DNA from: Pseudomonas wenzhouensis
Lineage (GTDB): Bacteria > Pseudomonadota > Gammaproteobacteria > Pseudomonadales > Pseudomonadaceae
Reading direction: 5' to 3'
Assembly (NCBI RefSeq): GCF_021029445.1
Contig: NZ_CP072610.1
Coordinates: 868,001 to 932,000 of the forward strand
Length of the DNA stretch: 64,000 nucleotides
The position numbers and the translations under genes are program-made. Under the pieces are notes generated by a model. It saw nothing but the letters and a program-made list of their open reading frames with translations, made no database searches and was not told the origin of the DNA. Shown here in pieces: positions 47,722 to 60,579 of the stretch. Within the stretch, counting starts at the first letter, position 1, and every line of letters begins with the position of its first letter.

Positions 47722-48447
47722 CTACAGGCGGAACTCGTGACCCAGATACACCTCTTTGACCGTCTGGTTGGCGAGGATGGCCTCGGCGTCACCTTCGGCG
47801 ATCAGCTGTCCGTCGTTGACGATGTAGGCGGTTTCGCAGATGTCCAGGGTTTCGCGCACGTTGTGATCGGTGATCAGGATGCCAATGCCCTTGGTCTTGA
47901 GGTGATGGATGATCTGCTTGATATCGCCTACCGAAATCGGGTCGACACCGGCAAAGGGTTCGTCGAGCAGGATGAACTTGGGGTTGGTCGCCAGCGCGCG
48001 GGCGATTTCCACGCGGCGCCGTTCACCACCGGACAGGCTCATGCCCAGATTGCCAGCGATATGGTGGATGTGAAATTCCTGCAGCAGGTTTTCCAGCTCC
48101 GCCTGGCGCCCAGCACGATCCAGATCCTTGCGCGTTTCGAGGATGGCCATGATGTTGTCGGCCACTGACAGCTTGCGGAAGATCGAAGCCTCCTGCGGCA
48201 GGTAGCCGATACCTGCGCGCGCCCGCCCATGCATGGGCTGGTGGCTGACATCCAGGTCGTCGATCAGCACGCGCCCCTGATCGGCGCGTACCAGGCCGAC
48301 GATCATGTAGAAGCAGGTGGTCTTGCCGGCGCCATTGGGGCCGAGCAGGCCGACGATCTGGCCGCTTTCGATGCTCAGGCTGACATCACGCACGACCTGG
48401 CGGCTTTTGTAGCTTTTCGCCAGGTGTTGGGCTTTGAGAATGGCCAT
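47722..48447 (-). CDS. lptB: LPS export ATPase LptB
   Basis: A 241-residue ABC ATPase. Walker [10 protein letters not shown], signature [15 protein letters not shown], Walker [13 protein letters not shown]; the tail reaches the [10 protein letters not shown] end common to LptB. It energises LPS extraction with LptF and LptG. Overlaps lptA by 1 bp (TGATG), so translation is coupled. Confidence 0.97.
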   Translation of the reverse strand: MAILKAQHLAKSYKSRQVVRDVSLSIESGQIVGLLGPNGAGKTTCFYMIVGLVRADQGRVLIDDLDVSHQPMHGRARAGIGYLPQEASIFRKLSVADNIMAILETRKDLDRAGRQAELENLLQEFHIHHIAGNLGMSLSGGERRRVEIARALATNPKFILLDEPFAGVDPISVGDIKQIIHHLKTKGIGILITDHNVRETLDICETAYIVNDGQLIAEGDAEAILANQTVKEVYLGHEFRL

Positions 48448-48986
48448 TACTGCTGTTGATCCGCAGGTTTGTTCTTCGGTTGGATAACCATGTCGATGCG
48501 TGGGCGCGGCATGCTGACATTGCCACCCGTGGCACGGCCGGCATTGACGATCTGGCGGCGGGTGTCGTAGACGATCTTCTCGCCTTCAAAGGTATTGCCT
48601 TCCTGAATCACCTTGGCCTGGTCGATCAGTACGATGCGCTCGTTGCTGGCAAAATACTGGATCGTCTTGCCGTAAGCCTTGACGATGTCCTTGTCCACGG
48701 CTGGTTTCTGCTCGTAATAAGCCAGATTGCCCACCGCAGTGAATACGTCGATATCGCCACTGGCGGTCTGCGTGATGGTCACGGTGTCACCCGTGATCTT
48801 CAGCGTGCCCTGGGTGATGATCACGTCGCCACGGTAAACCGCGACACCTTGACGGTCATCCAGTTCGGCGCTGTCGGCCTGGATGCGAATCGGCTGATCG
48901 CGATCCGATGGCAGTGCCCAGGCCGCCGCGCTTCCCAATGCGGCACCGAGGGCGAGAATAAGGGGGAGGGTATTAACGAACCTCAT
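48447..48986 (-). CDS. lptA: Periplasmic LPS transport protein LptA
   Basis: A 179-residue OstA-like beta-jellyroll protein with a signal peptide ([14 protein letters not shown] ... A-W-A). The repeats [18 protein letters not shown] are typical. It bridges LPS from LptC to LptD. Its start overlaps the lptC end by 14 bp. Confidence 0.95.
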   Translation of the reverse strand: MRFVNTLPLILALGAALGSAAAWALPSDRDQPIRIQADSAELDDRQGVAVYRGDVIITQGTLKITGDTVTITQTASGDIDVFTAVGNLAYYEQKPAVDKDIVKAYGKTIQYFASNERIVLIDQAKVIQEGNTFEGEKIVYDTRRQIVNAGRATGGNVSMPRPRIDMVIQPKNKPADQQQ

Positions 48987-49539
48987 GCTGGCCTCTTACG
49001 TTGGACGGCAGGATCATCCGGCCGTCATTCAAGTACGCTTTCATTCCTTGTGCCGTGGTCACCCCGTTGGCCGCGACGATTCTAACGGCTTGCTCGGTCT
49101 GCGCATATTCCTTGTCAGGAATTACGGTCATGCGGTTGCTGGTGATGATGGTCGGGCGGTTCTTGGCATCGGTACGGGCGATGCGCACATCATCGATCAG
49201 TTCTACCTCGACGCCGCCAGGCGAGACTTCGGCACGCTGGCTGGTGACATTCCAGGGCAGTTCGCTGCCGCGATAGAGATCCAGCTTGGGCTTTTCGACC
49301 AGCGTGATGTCGGTGCTCTTGACGTGTTCGAGCTTGTCCGCCGTCATGCGGTAATGCAGGGCGCCGTCATCCTGAAACTGCACGGTGCGTGCGCCCACGA
49401 CGTAAAAGTCGACGACGTTGTCATTGGCGTTCTGGCGCGCCTGGCGGTCGGTATCCGGGGCCAGATTCCAGTAACCGAGAGCGGCCACCACGACGGCAAT
49501 CAGAGCAAGGATCAGGGTGTTGGTGATTTTACGCGGCAT
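48973..49539 (-). CDS. lptC: LPS transport protein LptC
   Basis: A 188-residue protein with one N-terminal membrane helix (about 7-24, L-I-L-A-L-I-A-V-V-V-A-A-L-G-Y-W) and a periplasmic LptC jellyroll containing A-D-K-L-E-H and the later A-Q-T-E-Q-A-V-R-I sequence. It receives LPS from LptBFG and passes it to LptA. It follows kdsC after 8 bp. Confidence 0.94.
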   Translation of the reverse strand: MPRKITNTLILALIAVVVAALGYWNLAPDTDRQARQNANDNVVDFYVVGARTVQFQDDGALHYRMTADKLEHVKSTDITLVEKPKLDLYRGSELPWNVTSQRAEVSPGGVEVELIDDVRIARTDAKNRPTIITSNRMTVIPDKEYAQTEQAVRIVAANGVTTAQGMKAYLNDGRMILPSNVRGQHEVR

Positions 49540-49547
49540 GCTGTTCT

Positions 49548-50072
49548 CTACAGGTAGGCGGCTTGGGCCGCATCCAGTGTGCCCTGGGCGCGCATGATCA
49601 GTTCGCAGAACTCCCGTGCCGCGCCGTCGCCGCCGCGAGCCTGGGTGACGCCATGGGCGTGCTGACGCACGAAGCTGTCGGCGCTGGCCACGGCCATGCC
49701 CAATCCGACCCGGCGAATCACCGGAAGATCCGGCAGATCATCGCCAAGGTAGGCAACCTCTGTATAGCTTAGGCCGAGTTCGGCGAGCAGGCCGTCGAGA
49801 ACCACGAGTTTGTCCTCGCGGCCCTGAAACAGATGCTGGATGCCCAGGTTGTTGGCGCGACGCTCCACCACCGGGGTCTTGCGCCCGCTGATGATGGCGG
49901 TGCGCACGCCCGAGGCGATCAACATCTTGATGCCGTGGCCATCGAGGGTGTTGAAGGTTTTGAATTCGCTGCCGTCTTCGAGAAAGTACAGGCGACCATC
50001 GGTAAGTACGCCATCGATGTCGAAAATCGCCAGTTTCACGGCGCGGGCACGTTGCAGCAGGTCGTTCATCAC
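49548..50072 (-). CDS. kdsC: Kdo 8-phosphate phosphatase KdsC
   Basis: A 174-residue HAD phosphatase without cap domain. The nucleophile Asp is in I-F-D-I-D-G-V-L-T-D-G, motif II S-G-R-K-T in A-I-I-S-G-R-K-T, and motif III G-D-D-L-P-D. It releases phosphate from Kdo-8-P in the Kdo pathway for inner-core LPS. Start overlaps kdsD by 4 bp. Confidence 0.95.
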   Translation of the reverse strand: MMNDLLQRARAVKLAIFDIDGVLTDGRLYFLEDGSEFKTFNTLDGHGIKMLIASGVRTAIISGRKTPVVERRANNLGIQHLFQGREDKLVVLDGLLAELGLSYTEVAYLGDDLPDLPVIRRVGLGMAVASADSFVRQHAHGVTQARGGDGAAREFCELIMRAQGTLDAAQAAYL

Positions 50073-51043
50073 ATTACTCCGGCGCGCAGCAGGTCATGCA
50101 TATTGAGGGCGCCGACCGGGTTGTCCAGGTCGTCGACCACCACCAGTGCGTTGATCTTGTTGTCTTCCATGATTTTCAGGGCTTCGGCGGCGAGCATTTC
50201 CGCGCGGGCGGTCTTGCCATGAGGGGTCATGACTTCATCGATCAGGGCCTGGCGTGCGTCGATGCCCCTGTCCAGGGTGCGACGCAGATCGCCGTCAGTG
50301 AAGATACCGGCCAGGCGGCCATCCGTCTCCAGTACCACGGTCATGCCCAGGCCTTTCTGGGTCATTTCCAGCAGGGCGTCGCGCAGGCTGGTACCACGAT
50401 GTACGCGTGGCAGGGCGTCGCCGGCATGCATCACGTTCTCCACCTTGAGCAGCAGGCGTCGGCCAAGGGCGCCGCCCGGGTGAGAGAAAGCAAAGTCTTC
50501 GGCAGTGAAACCGCGCGCTTCGAGCAGGGCAATGGCCAGGGCGTCGCCAAGTACCAGGCTGGCCGTGGTCGAGGAGGTCGGTGCCAGGTTGAGCGGGCAG
50601 GCTTCCTGCGGGACGCGAGCATCGAGATTGACCTCGGCGGCCTTGGCCAGCGGTGAATCCGGATTACCGGTCATGCTGATCAGGCGGATACCGAGGCGTT
50701 TGATCAGCGGCAGCAGGGTGATGATCTCGGCGGTGCTGCCGGAGTTGGACAGGGCCAGGACGATGTCGTCCTTGGTGATCATGCCCATGTCGCCATGGCT
50801 GGCTTCGGCCGGATGAACGAAGAACGAGGTGGTGCCGGTGCTGGCCAGGGTCGCGGCGATCTTGTTGCCGATATGCCCGGACTTGCCCATGCCGACCACG
50901 ACGACGCGGCCCTTGCAGTTCAAAATCAGCTCGCAGGCTTTGACGAAGTCGGCGTCGATGCGTGGCAGCAGCTCCTGCACGGCTTCGATTTCGAGGCGAA
51001 TGGTGCGTTGTGCAGAGTCGATCAGGTCGCGGGTCTGGTTCAT
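50069..51043 (-). CDS. kdsD: Arabinose-5-phosphate isomerase KdsD
   Basis: A 324-residue enzyme with an SIS domain (about 35-180; G-M-G-K-S-G-H-I-G-N-K and H-P-A-E-A-S-H-G-D-M-G) and two CBS domains. It converts ribulose-5-P to arabinose-5-P, the first step of Kdo synthesis. It starts the block kdsD-kdsC-lptC-lptA-lptB, joining Kdo supply to LPS export. Confidence 0.96.
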   Translation of the reverse strand: MNQTRDLIDSAQRTIRLEIEAVQELLPRIDADFVKACELILNCKGRVVVVGMGKSGHIGNKIAATLASTGTTSFFVHPAEASHGDMGMITKDDIVLALSNSGSTAEIITLLPLIKRLGIRLISMTGNPDSPLAKAAEVNLDARVPQEACPLNLAPTSSTTASLVLGDALAIALLEARGFTAEDFAFSHPGGALGRRLLLKVENVMHAGDALPRVHRGTSLRDALLEMTQKGLGMTVVLETDGRLAGIFTDGDLRRTLDRGIDARQALIDEVMTPHGKTARAEMLAAEALKIMEDNKINALVVVDDLDNPVGALNMHDLLRAGVM

Positions 51044-51076
51044 GCTGGGTCAGTCTGGAGGGCGAAAAAGGCGACG

Positions 51077-51105
51077 ATTATAACGGGAAATGCTTGCAGT
51101 GCTCA
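51077..51105 (-). promoter_or_regulatory. Sigma-70 promoter of kdsD
   Basis: A perfect TATAAT on the minus strand (51082-51077) with a weak -35 TGAGCA 17 bp upstream, 33 bp before the kdsD start. Confidence 0.55.
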
Positions 51106-51167
51106 CCTTTGACTCGTCCGGGTACTGTCGAAACTGTCGCAAGTCTGAACGTTGCGCCCTGGCGCTA

Positions 51168-51197
51168 TTGGGTGGCGTGTCCGGCCAGTGCTATAGT
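51168..51197 (+). promoter_or_regulatory. Extended -10 promoter of the mla operon
   Basis: TGCTATAGT is an extended -10 (hexamer TATAGT, 51192-51197). TTGGGT lies 18 bp upstream as -35. It would give a transcript about 85 bp ahead of mlaF. Confidence 0.5.
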
Positions 51198-51286
51198 TCG
51201 CGGCCATTTTGGCCCCTCTGGCTGGCGCGTGTCCTTGCTTCTGGAGGCAGCGTCTGCAAGGAAGGCCTGATTTTCAAGGAGTTCAG

Positions 51287-52096
51287 ATGAGCGCCGAGCA
51301 CGAGTACGCGATCGAGTTGCAGGGCGTGAGCTTTCAGCGTGGCGCGCGGTCGATTTTCGACAAGGTCGACATCCGCATCCCGCGCGGCAAGGTCACCGGC
51401 ATCATGGGGCCGTCCGGCTGCGGCAAGACCACCTTGTTGCGCCTGATCGCTGCCGAGTTGCGGCCCTCTGCTGGCGATGTTCGCGTCGGCGGTGTCAGCC
51501 TGCCTAAGCTATCGCGTGATGAGCTGTTCGACATGCGCAAGCAGATGGGCGTGCTGTTTCAGAGCGGTGCGCTGTTCACCGACCTCGACGTGTTCGAGAA
51601 CGTGGCGTTCCCGCTGCGTGTGCACACCAAACTCCCCGAAGAAATGATTCGCGACATCGTCCTGATGAAATTGCAGGCCGTTGGTCTGCGTGGGGCGCTG
51701 GAACTGATGCCGGACGAGCTTTCCGGGGGTATGAAGCGTCGTGTCGCGTTGGCCCGCGCCATCGCGATGGATCCGCAGATCCTGCTGTATGACGAGCCGT
51801 TCGTAGGGCAGGATCCCATCGCTATGGGCGTTCTGGTGCGCCTGATCCGTCTGCTCAACGATGCGTTGGGGATCACCAGTGTGGTGGTCTCTCATGACCT
51901 GGCTGAAACCGCCAGCATCGCTGACTACATTTACGTGGTCGGTGATGCGCAGGTACTGGGGCATGGCACGCCGGCCGAGCTGATGGAGTCGGATAATCCG
52001 CGTATCCGTCAGTTCATGAAGGGTACGCCGGATGGTCCGGTGCCCTTTCATTTTCCAGCGCCGGACTACCGCGAAGATCTGTTGGGGAGAGGGTGA
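51287..52096 (+). CDS. mlaF: Phospholipid transport ATPase MlaF
   Basis: A 269-residue ATPase of the Mla system, which keeps the outer leaflet of the outer membrane free of phospholipids. Walker [10 protein letters not shown], signature [14 protein letters not shown], Walker [16 protein letters not shown] stands 6 bp before the ATG at 51287. First gene of mlaFEDCB; it overlaps mlaE by 1 bp. Confidence 0.95.
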   Translation: MSAEHEYAIELQGVSFQRGARSIFDKVDIRIPRGKVTGIMGPSGCGKTTLLRLIAAELRPSAGDVRVGGVSLPKLSRDELFDMRKQMGVLFQSGALFTDLDVFENVAFPLRVHTKLPEEMIRDIVLMKLQAVGLRGALELMPDELSGGMKRRVALARAIAMDPQILLYDEPFVGQDPIAMGVLVRLIRLLNDALGITSVVVSHDLAETASIADYIYVVGDAQVLGHGTPAELMESDNPRIRQFMKGTPDGPVPFHFPAPDYREDLLGRG

Positions 52097-52893
52097 TGCG
52101 CAGAATTTCACCGCTCGAACGGCTGCGGCTGTTCGGTCGTGCGGGTATCGATGTGGTCGCGACGCTGGGGCGTTCGGTACTGTTCCTGGGCGGAGCGCTG
52201 CTCGGTCGCAGTCGTGCCGGCAAGCCTTTGCAACTGCTGATCAAGCAGCTGTTCGCGGTTGGCGTGATGTCGCTGGCGATCATCGTCGTTTCCGGCATCT
52301 TCATCGGCATGGTGCTGGCCCTGCAGGGCTACAACATTCTGGTCAGCTACGGTTCCGAGCAGGCGGTCGGGCAGATGGTCGCGCTGACGCTCTTGCGTGA
52401 GCTTGGGCCGGTGGTGACCGCGCTGCTGTTCGCCGGCCGCGCCGGCTCGGCGCTGACGGCCGAGATCGGCAACATGAAGTCCACCGAGCAGCTCTCCAGC
52501 CTGGAGATGATTGGCGTCGACCCGCTCAAATACATTGTCGCGCCGCGGCTGTGGGCGGGCTTCATCTCCATGCCGCTGCTATCGATGATCTTTTGTGTGG
52601 TCGGCATCTGGGGGGCGGCCATGGTCGCCGTGGACTGGCTGGGGGTCTATGAGGGCTCGTTCTGGGCCAACATGCAGAACAGTGTTTCCTTCTATGACGA
52701 TGTGCTCAATGGCCTGATCAAGAGCGTCGTCTTCGCCTTCGTAGTGACCTGGATCGCCGTGTTCCAGGGCTACGACTGCGAACCCACTTCCGAGGGCATC
52801 AGCCGCGCGACCACGCGCACCGTGGTGTACGCCTCGTTGGCCGTGCTGGGCCTGGATTTCATTCTGACCGCTTTGATGTTTGGAGACTTCTGA
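52096..52893 (+). CDS. mlaE: Phospholipid transport permease MlaE
   Basis: A 265-residue MlaE permease with about five helices. The family pattern [16 protein letters not shown] (about 117-132) and the following [13 protein letters not shown] are clear. Its start shares bases with the mlaF stop (TGATG), and its own stop overlaps mlaD. Confidence 0.95.
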   Translation: MRRISPLERLRLFGRAGIDVVATLGRSVLFLGGALLGRSRAGKPLQLLIKQLFAVGVMSLAIIVVSGIFIGMVLALQGYNILVSYGSEQAVGQMVALTLLRELGPVVTALLFAGRAGSALTAEIGNMKSTEQLSSLEMIGVDPLKYIVAPRLWAGFISMPLLSMIFCVVGIWGAAMVAVDWLGVYEGSFWANMQNSVSFYDDVLNGLIKSVVFAFVVTWIAVFQGYDCEPTSEGISRATTRTVVYASLAVLGLDFILTALMFGDF

Positions 52894-53363
52894 TGCAAAA
52901 CCGCACGCTGGAGATTGGTGTCGGCCTGTTCCTCATGGCCGGTGTGCTGGCCCTGCTGCTGCTGGCCCTGCGCGTCAGTGGCCTGAGCGTCGGCAGTGCT
53001 GGCGATACCTACAAGGTCTACGCCTATTTCGACAACATCGCCGGGTTGACCGTGCGCGCCAAGGTGACCATGGCCGGCGTAAGCATCGGCAAGGTCACGG
53101 CGATCGATCTGGATCGTGACAGTTACATGGGGCGGGTGACCCTGGAGCTCGATGGCAACGTCAATAACCTGCCTGAGGATTCCACTGCGTCGATCCTGAC
53201 CGCAGGCTTGCTCGGCGAGAAATACATCGGCATCAGCGTGGGTGGTGACGAGGAGGTGCTCAAGGATGGCAGCACCATCCACGACACGCAGTCCTCGCTG
53301 GTGCTGGAAGACCTGATTGGCAAATTCCTGCTCAATTCGGTCAATAAAGATGAAGCCAATTGA
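52893..53363 (+). CDS. mlaD: MCE-domain lipid-binding protein MlaD
   Basis: A 156-residue protein with an N-terminal membrane helix (about 6-28) and one MCE domain (about 38-118: V-Y-A-Y-F-D-N-I-A-G-L and L-L-G-E-K-Y-I-G-I). It forms the hexameric ring of the MlaFEDB complex. Its stop lies 14 bp before the preferred mlaC start. Confidence 0.95.
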   Translation: MQNRTLEIGVGLFLMAGVLALLLLALRVSGLSVGSAGDTYKVYAYFDNIAGLTVRAKVTMAGVSIGKVTAIDLDRDSYMGRVTLELDGNVNNLPEDSTASILTAGLLGEKYIGISVGGDEEVLKDGSTIHDTQSSLVLEDLIGKFLLNSVNKDEAN

Positions 53364-53377
53364 TGAGGGCTCCTGGC

Positions 53378-54010
53378 ATGTTCAAGACCGTGCGTAATTC
53401 CCTGCTGGCGTTGCTGGCCACTCTACCGCTGCTGGCTGTTGCGGCGCCGAGCGCCCACGATGTGGTGCAGCAGACCACCGATACCCTGTTGGCTGACCTC
53501 AGGGCCAACAAGGAGCAGTACCGCAACAACCCCAATGCCTTTTATGACTCGCTCAACGAGATTCTCGGCCCTGTGGTCGATGTCGACGGTATTTCCCGGG
53601 GTGTGATGACCGTGCGCTATTCGCGTCAGGCTTCGCCCGAGCAGATGACCCGCTTCCAGGAGAATTTCAAGCGCAGCCTGATGCAGTTCTATGGCAATGC
53701 TCTGCTCGAGTACAACAACCAGGACATTCGCGTGCTGCCAGCCAGCGGTCGTGCCGAGGGTGAGCGTACTTCGGTCGGCATGGAAATTCGTGACGGCAAG
53801 GGCGTGGTCTATCCGCTGTCCTACACCATGGTGTCGATCGATGGCGGCTGGAAGCTGCGCAATGTGGTGATCAACGGCATCAATGTCGGCAAGCTGTTCC
53901 GTGATCAGTTCGCCCAGTCGATGCAGGCCAATCGCAATGACCTGGACAAGGTCATCGACACCTGGGCCGATACCGTGGCTCGTGCCCGTCAGGCTCGGGG
54001 CGAGTCGTGA
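53378..54010 (+). CDS. mlaC: Periplasmic phospholipid carrier MlaC
   Basis: A 210-residue Tol-Tol-Ttg2-type (MlaC) protein. Signal peptide M-F-K-T-V-R-N-S-L-L-A-L-L-A ... V-A-A cleaved before A-P-S-A-H-D. It carries phospholipids between MlaA at the outer membrane and MlaFEDB. The ATG at 53378 has GAGG about 9 bp upstream and gives a normal signal peptide; the ATG at 53363, overlapping the mlaD stop, adds five residues. Confidence 0.93.
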   Translation: MFKTVRNSLLALLATLPLLAVAAPSAHDVVQQTTDTLLADLRANKEQYRNNPNAFYDSLNEILGPVVDVDGISRGVMTVRYSRQASPEQMTRFQENFKRSLMQFYGNALLEYNNQDIRVLPASGRAEGERTSVGMEIRDGKGVVYPLSYTMVSIDGGWKLRNVVINGINVGKLFRDQFAQSMQANRNDLDKVIDTWADTVARARQARGES

Positions 54011-54315
54011 GTCAGGCGAGCATCAGCGAGCGCGCTTCCGGGCAATTGCAGCTCAGCGGCGTGCTGGATTACAGCACCGGCCCGCAACTGCGTGAGCAGG
54101 GTGCGCGCCTGATTGCAGGCAGTAGCACGGCACACCTGGTGCTCGATTGCACTGCGGTAGAGAAATCCAGCAGTGTCGGTCTGGCGCTGCTGCTGGCGTT
54201 CATGCGCGATGCGCGCAAGGCCGGGCGCGAGCTGAGCATCAGTGGCTTGCCCGACGACATGCGCGAGATTGCCCAGTTCAGCGGTCTGCTGGAATTGTTG
54301 CCGCTGCAAGCGTGA
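54007..54315 (+). CDS. mlaB: STAS-domain protein MlaB
   Basis: A 102-residue STAS-domain protein that stabilises and activates the MlaF ATPase. The STAS pattern L-V-L-D-C-T-A-V-E-K-S-S-S-V-G-L-A-L-L (about 38-56) is present. It starts at GTG in a 4-bp overlap (GTGA) with mlaC. Last gene of the mla set. Confidence 0.92.
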   Translation: MSQASISERASGQLQLSGVLDYSTGPQLREQGARLIAGSSTAHLVLDCTAVEKSSSVGLALLLAFMRDARKAGRELSISGLPDDMREIAQFSGLLELLPLQA

Positions 54316-54355
54316 AGTGCCTTCCGTCGTTGCGTCACTGCCGCTGCTGGCGGGG

Positions 54356-54384
54356 TTCGCAGGCGGGAGGCTTTTTTGTATGAT
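54356..54384 (+). promoter_or_regulatory. Candidate promoter of ibaG-murA
   Basis: TTCGCA, 17 bp, TATGAT, 49 bp before ibaG. It would allow murA and his genes to be transcribed apart from mla. Confidence 0.4.
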
Positions 54385-54433
54385 GGCCGACCCGCGGGCG
54401 CTGGTAGCCCGAATGCGTCAGTCGAGGTCGAGC

Positions 54434-55961
<1,528 letters not shown>

Positions 55962-56024
55962 GTCTCCACAGCCTTATGGCCGTCTCTCTCGGGGGCGGCC
56001 GCTTCCGTTCAAGGAAACCGTTTC

Positions 56025-56660
56025 ATGCTGACCATTGCCCTGTCCAAAGGCCGTATTCTCGATGACACCCTGCCGTTGCTGGCCGCAGCGGGTATCGAGC
56101 CGACCGAGAACCCGGACAAGAGCCGCAAGCTGATCATCCCGACCACTCAGGATGATGTGCGCCTGCTGATCGTGCGCGCCACCGACGTGCCCACTTACGT
56201 CGAGCATGGCGCGGCCGACCTCGGCGTGGCGGGCAAGGACGTGCTGATGGAGTACGGTGGCCAGGGTATCTACGAGCCGCTGGATCTGCAGATCGCCAAG
56301 TGCAAGCTGATGACGGCTGGCAAGGTCGGTGCACCGGAGCCGAAAGGGCGCCTGCGCGTGGCCACCAAGTTCGTCAACGTCGCCAAGCGCTACTACGCCG
56401 AGCAGGGTCGTCAGGTCGATATCATCAAGCTCTACGGCTCGATGGAGCTGGCGCCGCTGGTGGGCCTGGCCGACAAGATCATCGACGTGGTCGACACGGG
56501 CAACACCCTGCGCGCCAACGGTCTGGAGCCGCAGGAACTGATTGCCACCATCAGCTCGCGGCTGATCGTCAACAAGGCGTCGATGAAGATGCAGCATGCG
56601 CGCATCCAGTCCCTGATCGACACCCTGCGTAGCGCCATCGAGGCGCGACACCAGGGCTGA
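56025..56660 (+). CDS. hisG: ATP phosphoribosyltransferase HisG (short form)
   Basis: A 211-residue short-form HisG, lacking the C-terminal regulatory domain, so it needs HisZ for activity; hisZ is not in this window. Markers are [18 protein letters not shown] and D-I-V-D-T-G-N-T-L-type ([11 protein letters not shown]). It makes phosphoribosyl-ATP from ATP and PRPP. Confidence 0.97.
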   Translation: MLTIALSKGRILDDTLPLLAAAGIEPTENPDKSRKLIIPTTQDDVRLLIVRATDVPTYVEHGAADLGVAGKDVLMEYGGQGIYEPLDLQIAKCKLMTAGKVGAPEPKGRLRVATKFVNVAKRYYAEQGRQVDIIKLYGSMELAPLVGLADKIIDVVDTGNTLRANGLEPQELIATISSRLIVNKASMKMQHARIQSLIDTLRSAIEARHQG

Positions 56661-56782
56661 CTCCTTACCGCGACTTTGGGTCGCGGCAGCCTATCCGTGT
56701 CATAGCCAAATTCTCAGGTGCCCGCACGGTGGGCTTGCTACTCTAGCGGCGCCTGAAATTTACCCTTACACGAGGCTTTGCC

Positions 56783-58090
56783 ATGACCGCTCCCATTGCT
56801 ATTCGCCGACTCAACGCCGCTGAACAGGACTTCGCCCGACACCTGGATCATCTGCTGAGCTGGGAGAGTGTGTCTGACGATGGCGTCAACCAGCGTGTGC
56901 TGGAAATCATCCAGGCTGTGCGCGAGCGCGGCGACGCTGCTCTGGTCGAATACACCCAGCGTTTCGATGGTCTAGAGGTCGCTTCCATGGCCGACCTGAT
57001 CCTGCCACGCGAGCGTCTGGAACTGGCCCTGACCCGCATCAGCGCCGAGCAGCGCCAGGCGCTGGAAGTCGCCGCCGAGCGCGTGCGCAGCTACCACGAG
57101 CAGCAGAAGCAGGATTCCTGGCGCTACAGCGAGGCCGACGGTACCGTGCTGGGGCAGAAGGTCACCCCGCTGGATCGCGCCGGCCTCTACGTGCCGGGCG
57201 GCAAGGCGTCCTACCCGTCCTCGGTGCTGATGAACGCCATTCCGGCCAAGGTCGCCGGCGTACCCGAGGTGGTGATGGTGGTGCCGACGCCGCGTGGCGA
57301 GATCAACGAGATCGTCCTCGCTGCCGCCGCCATCGCCGGTGTCGACCGTGTGTTCACCATCGGTGGCGCCCAGGCGGTTGCCGCCCTGGCCTATGGCACC
57401 GAGAGCGTGCCGCCGGTGGACAAGATCGTCGGCCCCGGCAACATCTATGTGGCTACCGCCAAGCGCCATGTGTTCGGCAAGGTGGGTATCGACATGATCG
57501 CCGGGCCGTCGGAAATTCTGGTGGTCTGTGACGGCCAGACCGATCCGGACTGGATCGCCATGGATCTGTTCTCCCAAGCCGAGCACGACGAAGACGCCCA
57601 GTCGATCCTGGTCAGCCCGGATGCCGCCTTCCTCGACCGCGTCGCCGAAAGCATCGCCAAGCTGCTGCCGACCATGGAGCGTGCCGAGATCATCCGTACC
57701 TCGCTGGAAGGTCGTGGCGCACTGATTCAGGTGGCCGACATGGCGCAGGCCATCGAGGTATCCAACCGCATCGCCCCCGAGCATCTGGAGCTGTCGGTGG
57801 CTGACCCGGAAGCCTGGCTGCCGCAGATTCGCCACGCCGGTGCGATCTTCATGGGCCGCTACACCGCAGAAGCCTTGGGCGACTACGTGGCCGGCCCGAA
57901 CCACGTGCTGCCGACGTCGGGCACTGCGCGGTTCTCCTCGCCGCTGGGGGTGTACGACTTCCAGAAGCGTTCGTCGATCATCTTCTGTTCGCCGGAGGGC
58001 GCGTCGGAGCTTGGCAAGAGCGCCTCGGTACTGGCTCGTGGCGAGTCGCTGACCGCGCATGCGCGCAGCGCTGAGTACCGGATCAAGTAA
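56783..58090 (+). CDS. hisD: Histidinol dehydrogenase HisD
   Basis: A 435-residue zinc enzyme for the last two steps of histidine synthesis. The signature [12 protein letters not shown] and [10 protein letters not shown] (zinc ligands) are present, with [13 protein letters not shown] near the end. It follows hisG after 122 bp containing a small hairpin (CCGCGA/TCGCGG, 56668-56686). Confidence 0.97.
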   Translation: MTAPIAIRRLNAAEQDFARHLDHLLSWESVSDDGVNQRVLEIIQAVRERGDAALVEYTQRFDGLEVASMADLILPRERLELALTRISAEQRQALEVAAERVRSYHEQQKQDSWRYSEADGTVLGQKVTPLDRAGLYVPGGKASYPSSVLMNAIPAKVAGVPEVVMVVPTPRGEINEIVLAAAAIAGVDRVFTIGGAQAVAALAYGTESVPPVDKIVGPGNIYVATAKRHVFGKVGIDMIAGPSEILVVCDGQTDPDWIAMDLFSQAEHDEDAQSILVSPDAAFLDRVAESIAKLLPTMERAEIIRTSLEGRGALIQVADMAQAIEVSNRIAPEHLELSVADPEAWLPQIRHAGAIFMGRYTAEALGDYVAGPNHVLPTSGTARFSSPLGVYDFQKRSSIIFCSPEGASELGKSASVLARGESLTAHARSAEYRIK

Positions 58091-58100
58091 GGCCGGGGGC

Positions 58101-58144
58101 GTTGCGCACCCTTTGAATGTTTTGGTGCGCACGGCGCACCCTAC
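58101..58144. repeat. GTGCGC-type repeat between hisD and hisC
   Basis: GTTGCGCACC and GGTGCGCACGG surround an AT-rich centre, and an inverted GTAG head (CTAC, 58141-58144) closes the unit. Related to the units at 15238 and 18367-18446. Confidence 0.65.
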
Positions 58145-58217
58145 GGGATCGCGTCTCGCTGATTGAGCGAAGCGATATCCATCGCCCATGTCACGCATTT
58201 CGAGGAGAGAAGGGCAG

Positions 58218-59276
58218 ATGAGCAAATTCTGGAGCCCCTTCGTCAAGGACCTGGTGCCCTATGTGCCGGGTGAGCAACCCAAACTGAGCAAGCTGGTCAA
58301 GCTCAATACCAATGAGAACCCCTACGGCCCGTCGCCCAAGGCCATCGCCGCGATGCAGGCGGAGGTGAATGACAACCTGCGCCTGTACCCGGATCCCAAT
58401 GGCGACCGACTCAAGCAGGCTGTCGCCGATTACTATGGTGTGAGCACTGCCCAGGTATTCGTCGGCAACGGTTCCGACGAGGTGCTGGCGCATGCTTTCT
58501 ACGGCTTGTTTCAGCATGACGCGCCGCTGTTGTTCCCGGATATCAGCTACAGCTTCTATCCGGTTTACTGCGGCCTCTATGGCATCGAGTACCAGCAGGT
58601 GGCGCTGGACGAGCAGTTCCAGATTCGTGTCGAGGACTATGCCCGGCCCAATGGCGGCATCATCTTCCCCAACCCCAATGCGCCGACCGGCTGCCTGCTG
58701 CCGCTCGACGCCATCGAGCGTCTGTTGCAGAACAGCCCGGATTCCGTGGTGCTGGTGGACGAGGCTTATGTCGACTTCGGCGGTCAGACGGCAATCGCCC
58801 TGGTCGACAAATACCCCAACCTGCTGGTCACCCAGACCTTGTCCAAGTCGCGTTCGCTGGCCGGGTTGCGTGTCGGTATCGCGGTCGGCCACCCGGAGCT
58901 GATCGAGGCGCTGGAGCGGATCAAGAACAGCTTCAACTCCTACCCGCTCGATCGCATCGCCATTGCCGGTGCGGCGGCGGCGTTCGAGGATCGCGCTTAT
59001 TTCGAGAAAACCTGCCAGCAGGTGATCGACAGCCGTGAGGCGGTGGTCGCCGGTCTGCAGGGGCTGGGCTTCGAGGTGCTGCCTTCGGCGGCGAACTTCG
59101 TCTTCGCCCGTCATCCGGGCAAGGATGCGGCCACTCTGGCGGCAGGCCTGCGCGAGCAGGGGGTGATCGTGCGTCACTTCAAGCAGCAGCGTATCGCGCA
59201 GTTCCTGCGCATCACCATCGGCACGCCGGAGCAAAACCAGGCGCTGTTGGATACGCTGAAGGCTCTTGGCGTGTGA
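58218..59276 (+). CDS. hisC: Histidinol-phosphate aminotransferase HisC
   Basis: A 352-residue PLP enzyme. The PLP-Lys is in [16 protein letters not shown], with N-P-N-A-P-T-G and D-E-A-Y-V-D-F upstream. A purine-rich GAGGAGAGAAGGG site precedes the ATG at 58218. P. aeruginosa has a hisC at this place plus another copy elsewhere. A strong terminator follows. Confidence 0.96.
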   Translation: MSKFWSPFVKDLVPYVPGEQPKLSKLVKLNTNENPYGPSPKAIAAMQAEVNDNLRLYPDPNGDRLKQAVADYYGVSTAQVFVGNGSDEVLAHAFYGLFQHDAPLLFPDISYSFYPVYCGLYGIEYQQVALDEQFQIRVEDYARPNGGIIFPNPNAPTGCLLPLDAIERLLQNSPDSVVLVDEAYVDFGGQTAIALVDKYPNLLVTQTLSKSRSLAGLRVGIAVGHPELIEALERIKNSFNSYPLDRIAIAGAAAAFEDRAYFEKTCQQVIDSREAVVAGLQGLGFEVLPSAANFVFARHPGKDAATLAAGLREQGVIVRHFKQQRIAQFLRITIGTPEQNQALLDTLKALGV

Positions 59277-59283
59277 ACATGCA

Positions 59284-59310
59284 AAGCCGGCCCGATCAGG
59301 CCGGCTTTTT
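59284..59310. terminator. Bidirectional terminator hisC/algW
   Basis: Stem AAGCCGGCC / GGCCGGCTT with T-run on the plus strand (59306-59310) and A-run giving Ts on the minus strand. It ends hisC and, from the other side, algW. Confidence 0.9.
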
Positions 59311-59323
59311 CATGCCTGGCGTT

Positions 59324-60469
<1,146 letters not shown>

Positions 60470-60520
60470 CGGGACAATCCTGAGGGTTGCGGGGGCCAAT
60501 TCCGGCCCTTAAGGTGGCGC

Positions 60521-60528
60521 ATTATAGT
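60521..60528. promoter_or_regulatory. Shared -10 region between algW and Nif3-like gene
   Basis: ATTATAGT reads TATAAT on the minus strand (60526-60521) and TATAGT on the plus strand (60523-60528). Both -35 regions are weak, so the two divergent promoters may compete for one site. Confidence 0.4.
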
Positions 60529-60579
60529 GAGGTGCTCGCCAATTAGGCAGCGGCCCGCAAAAGCTTGTGAGGAATCTTC

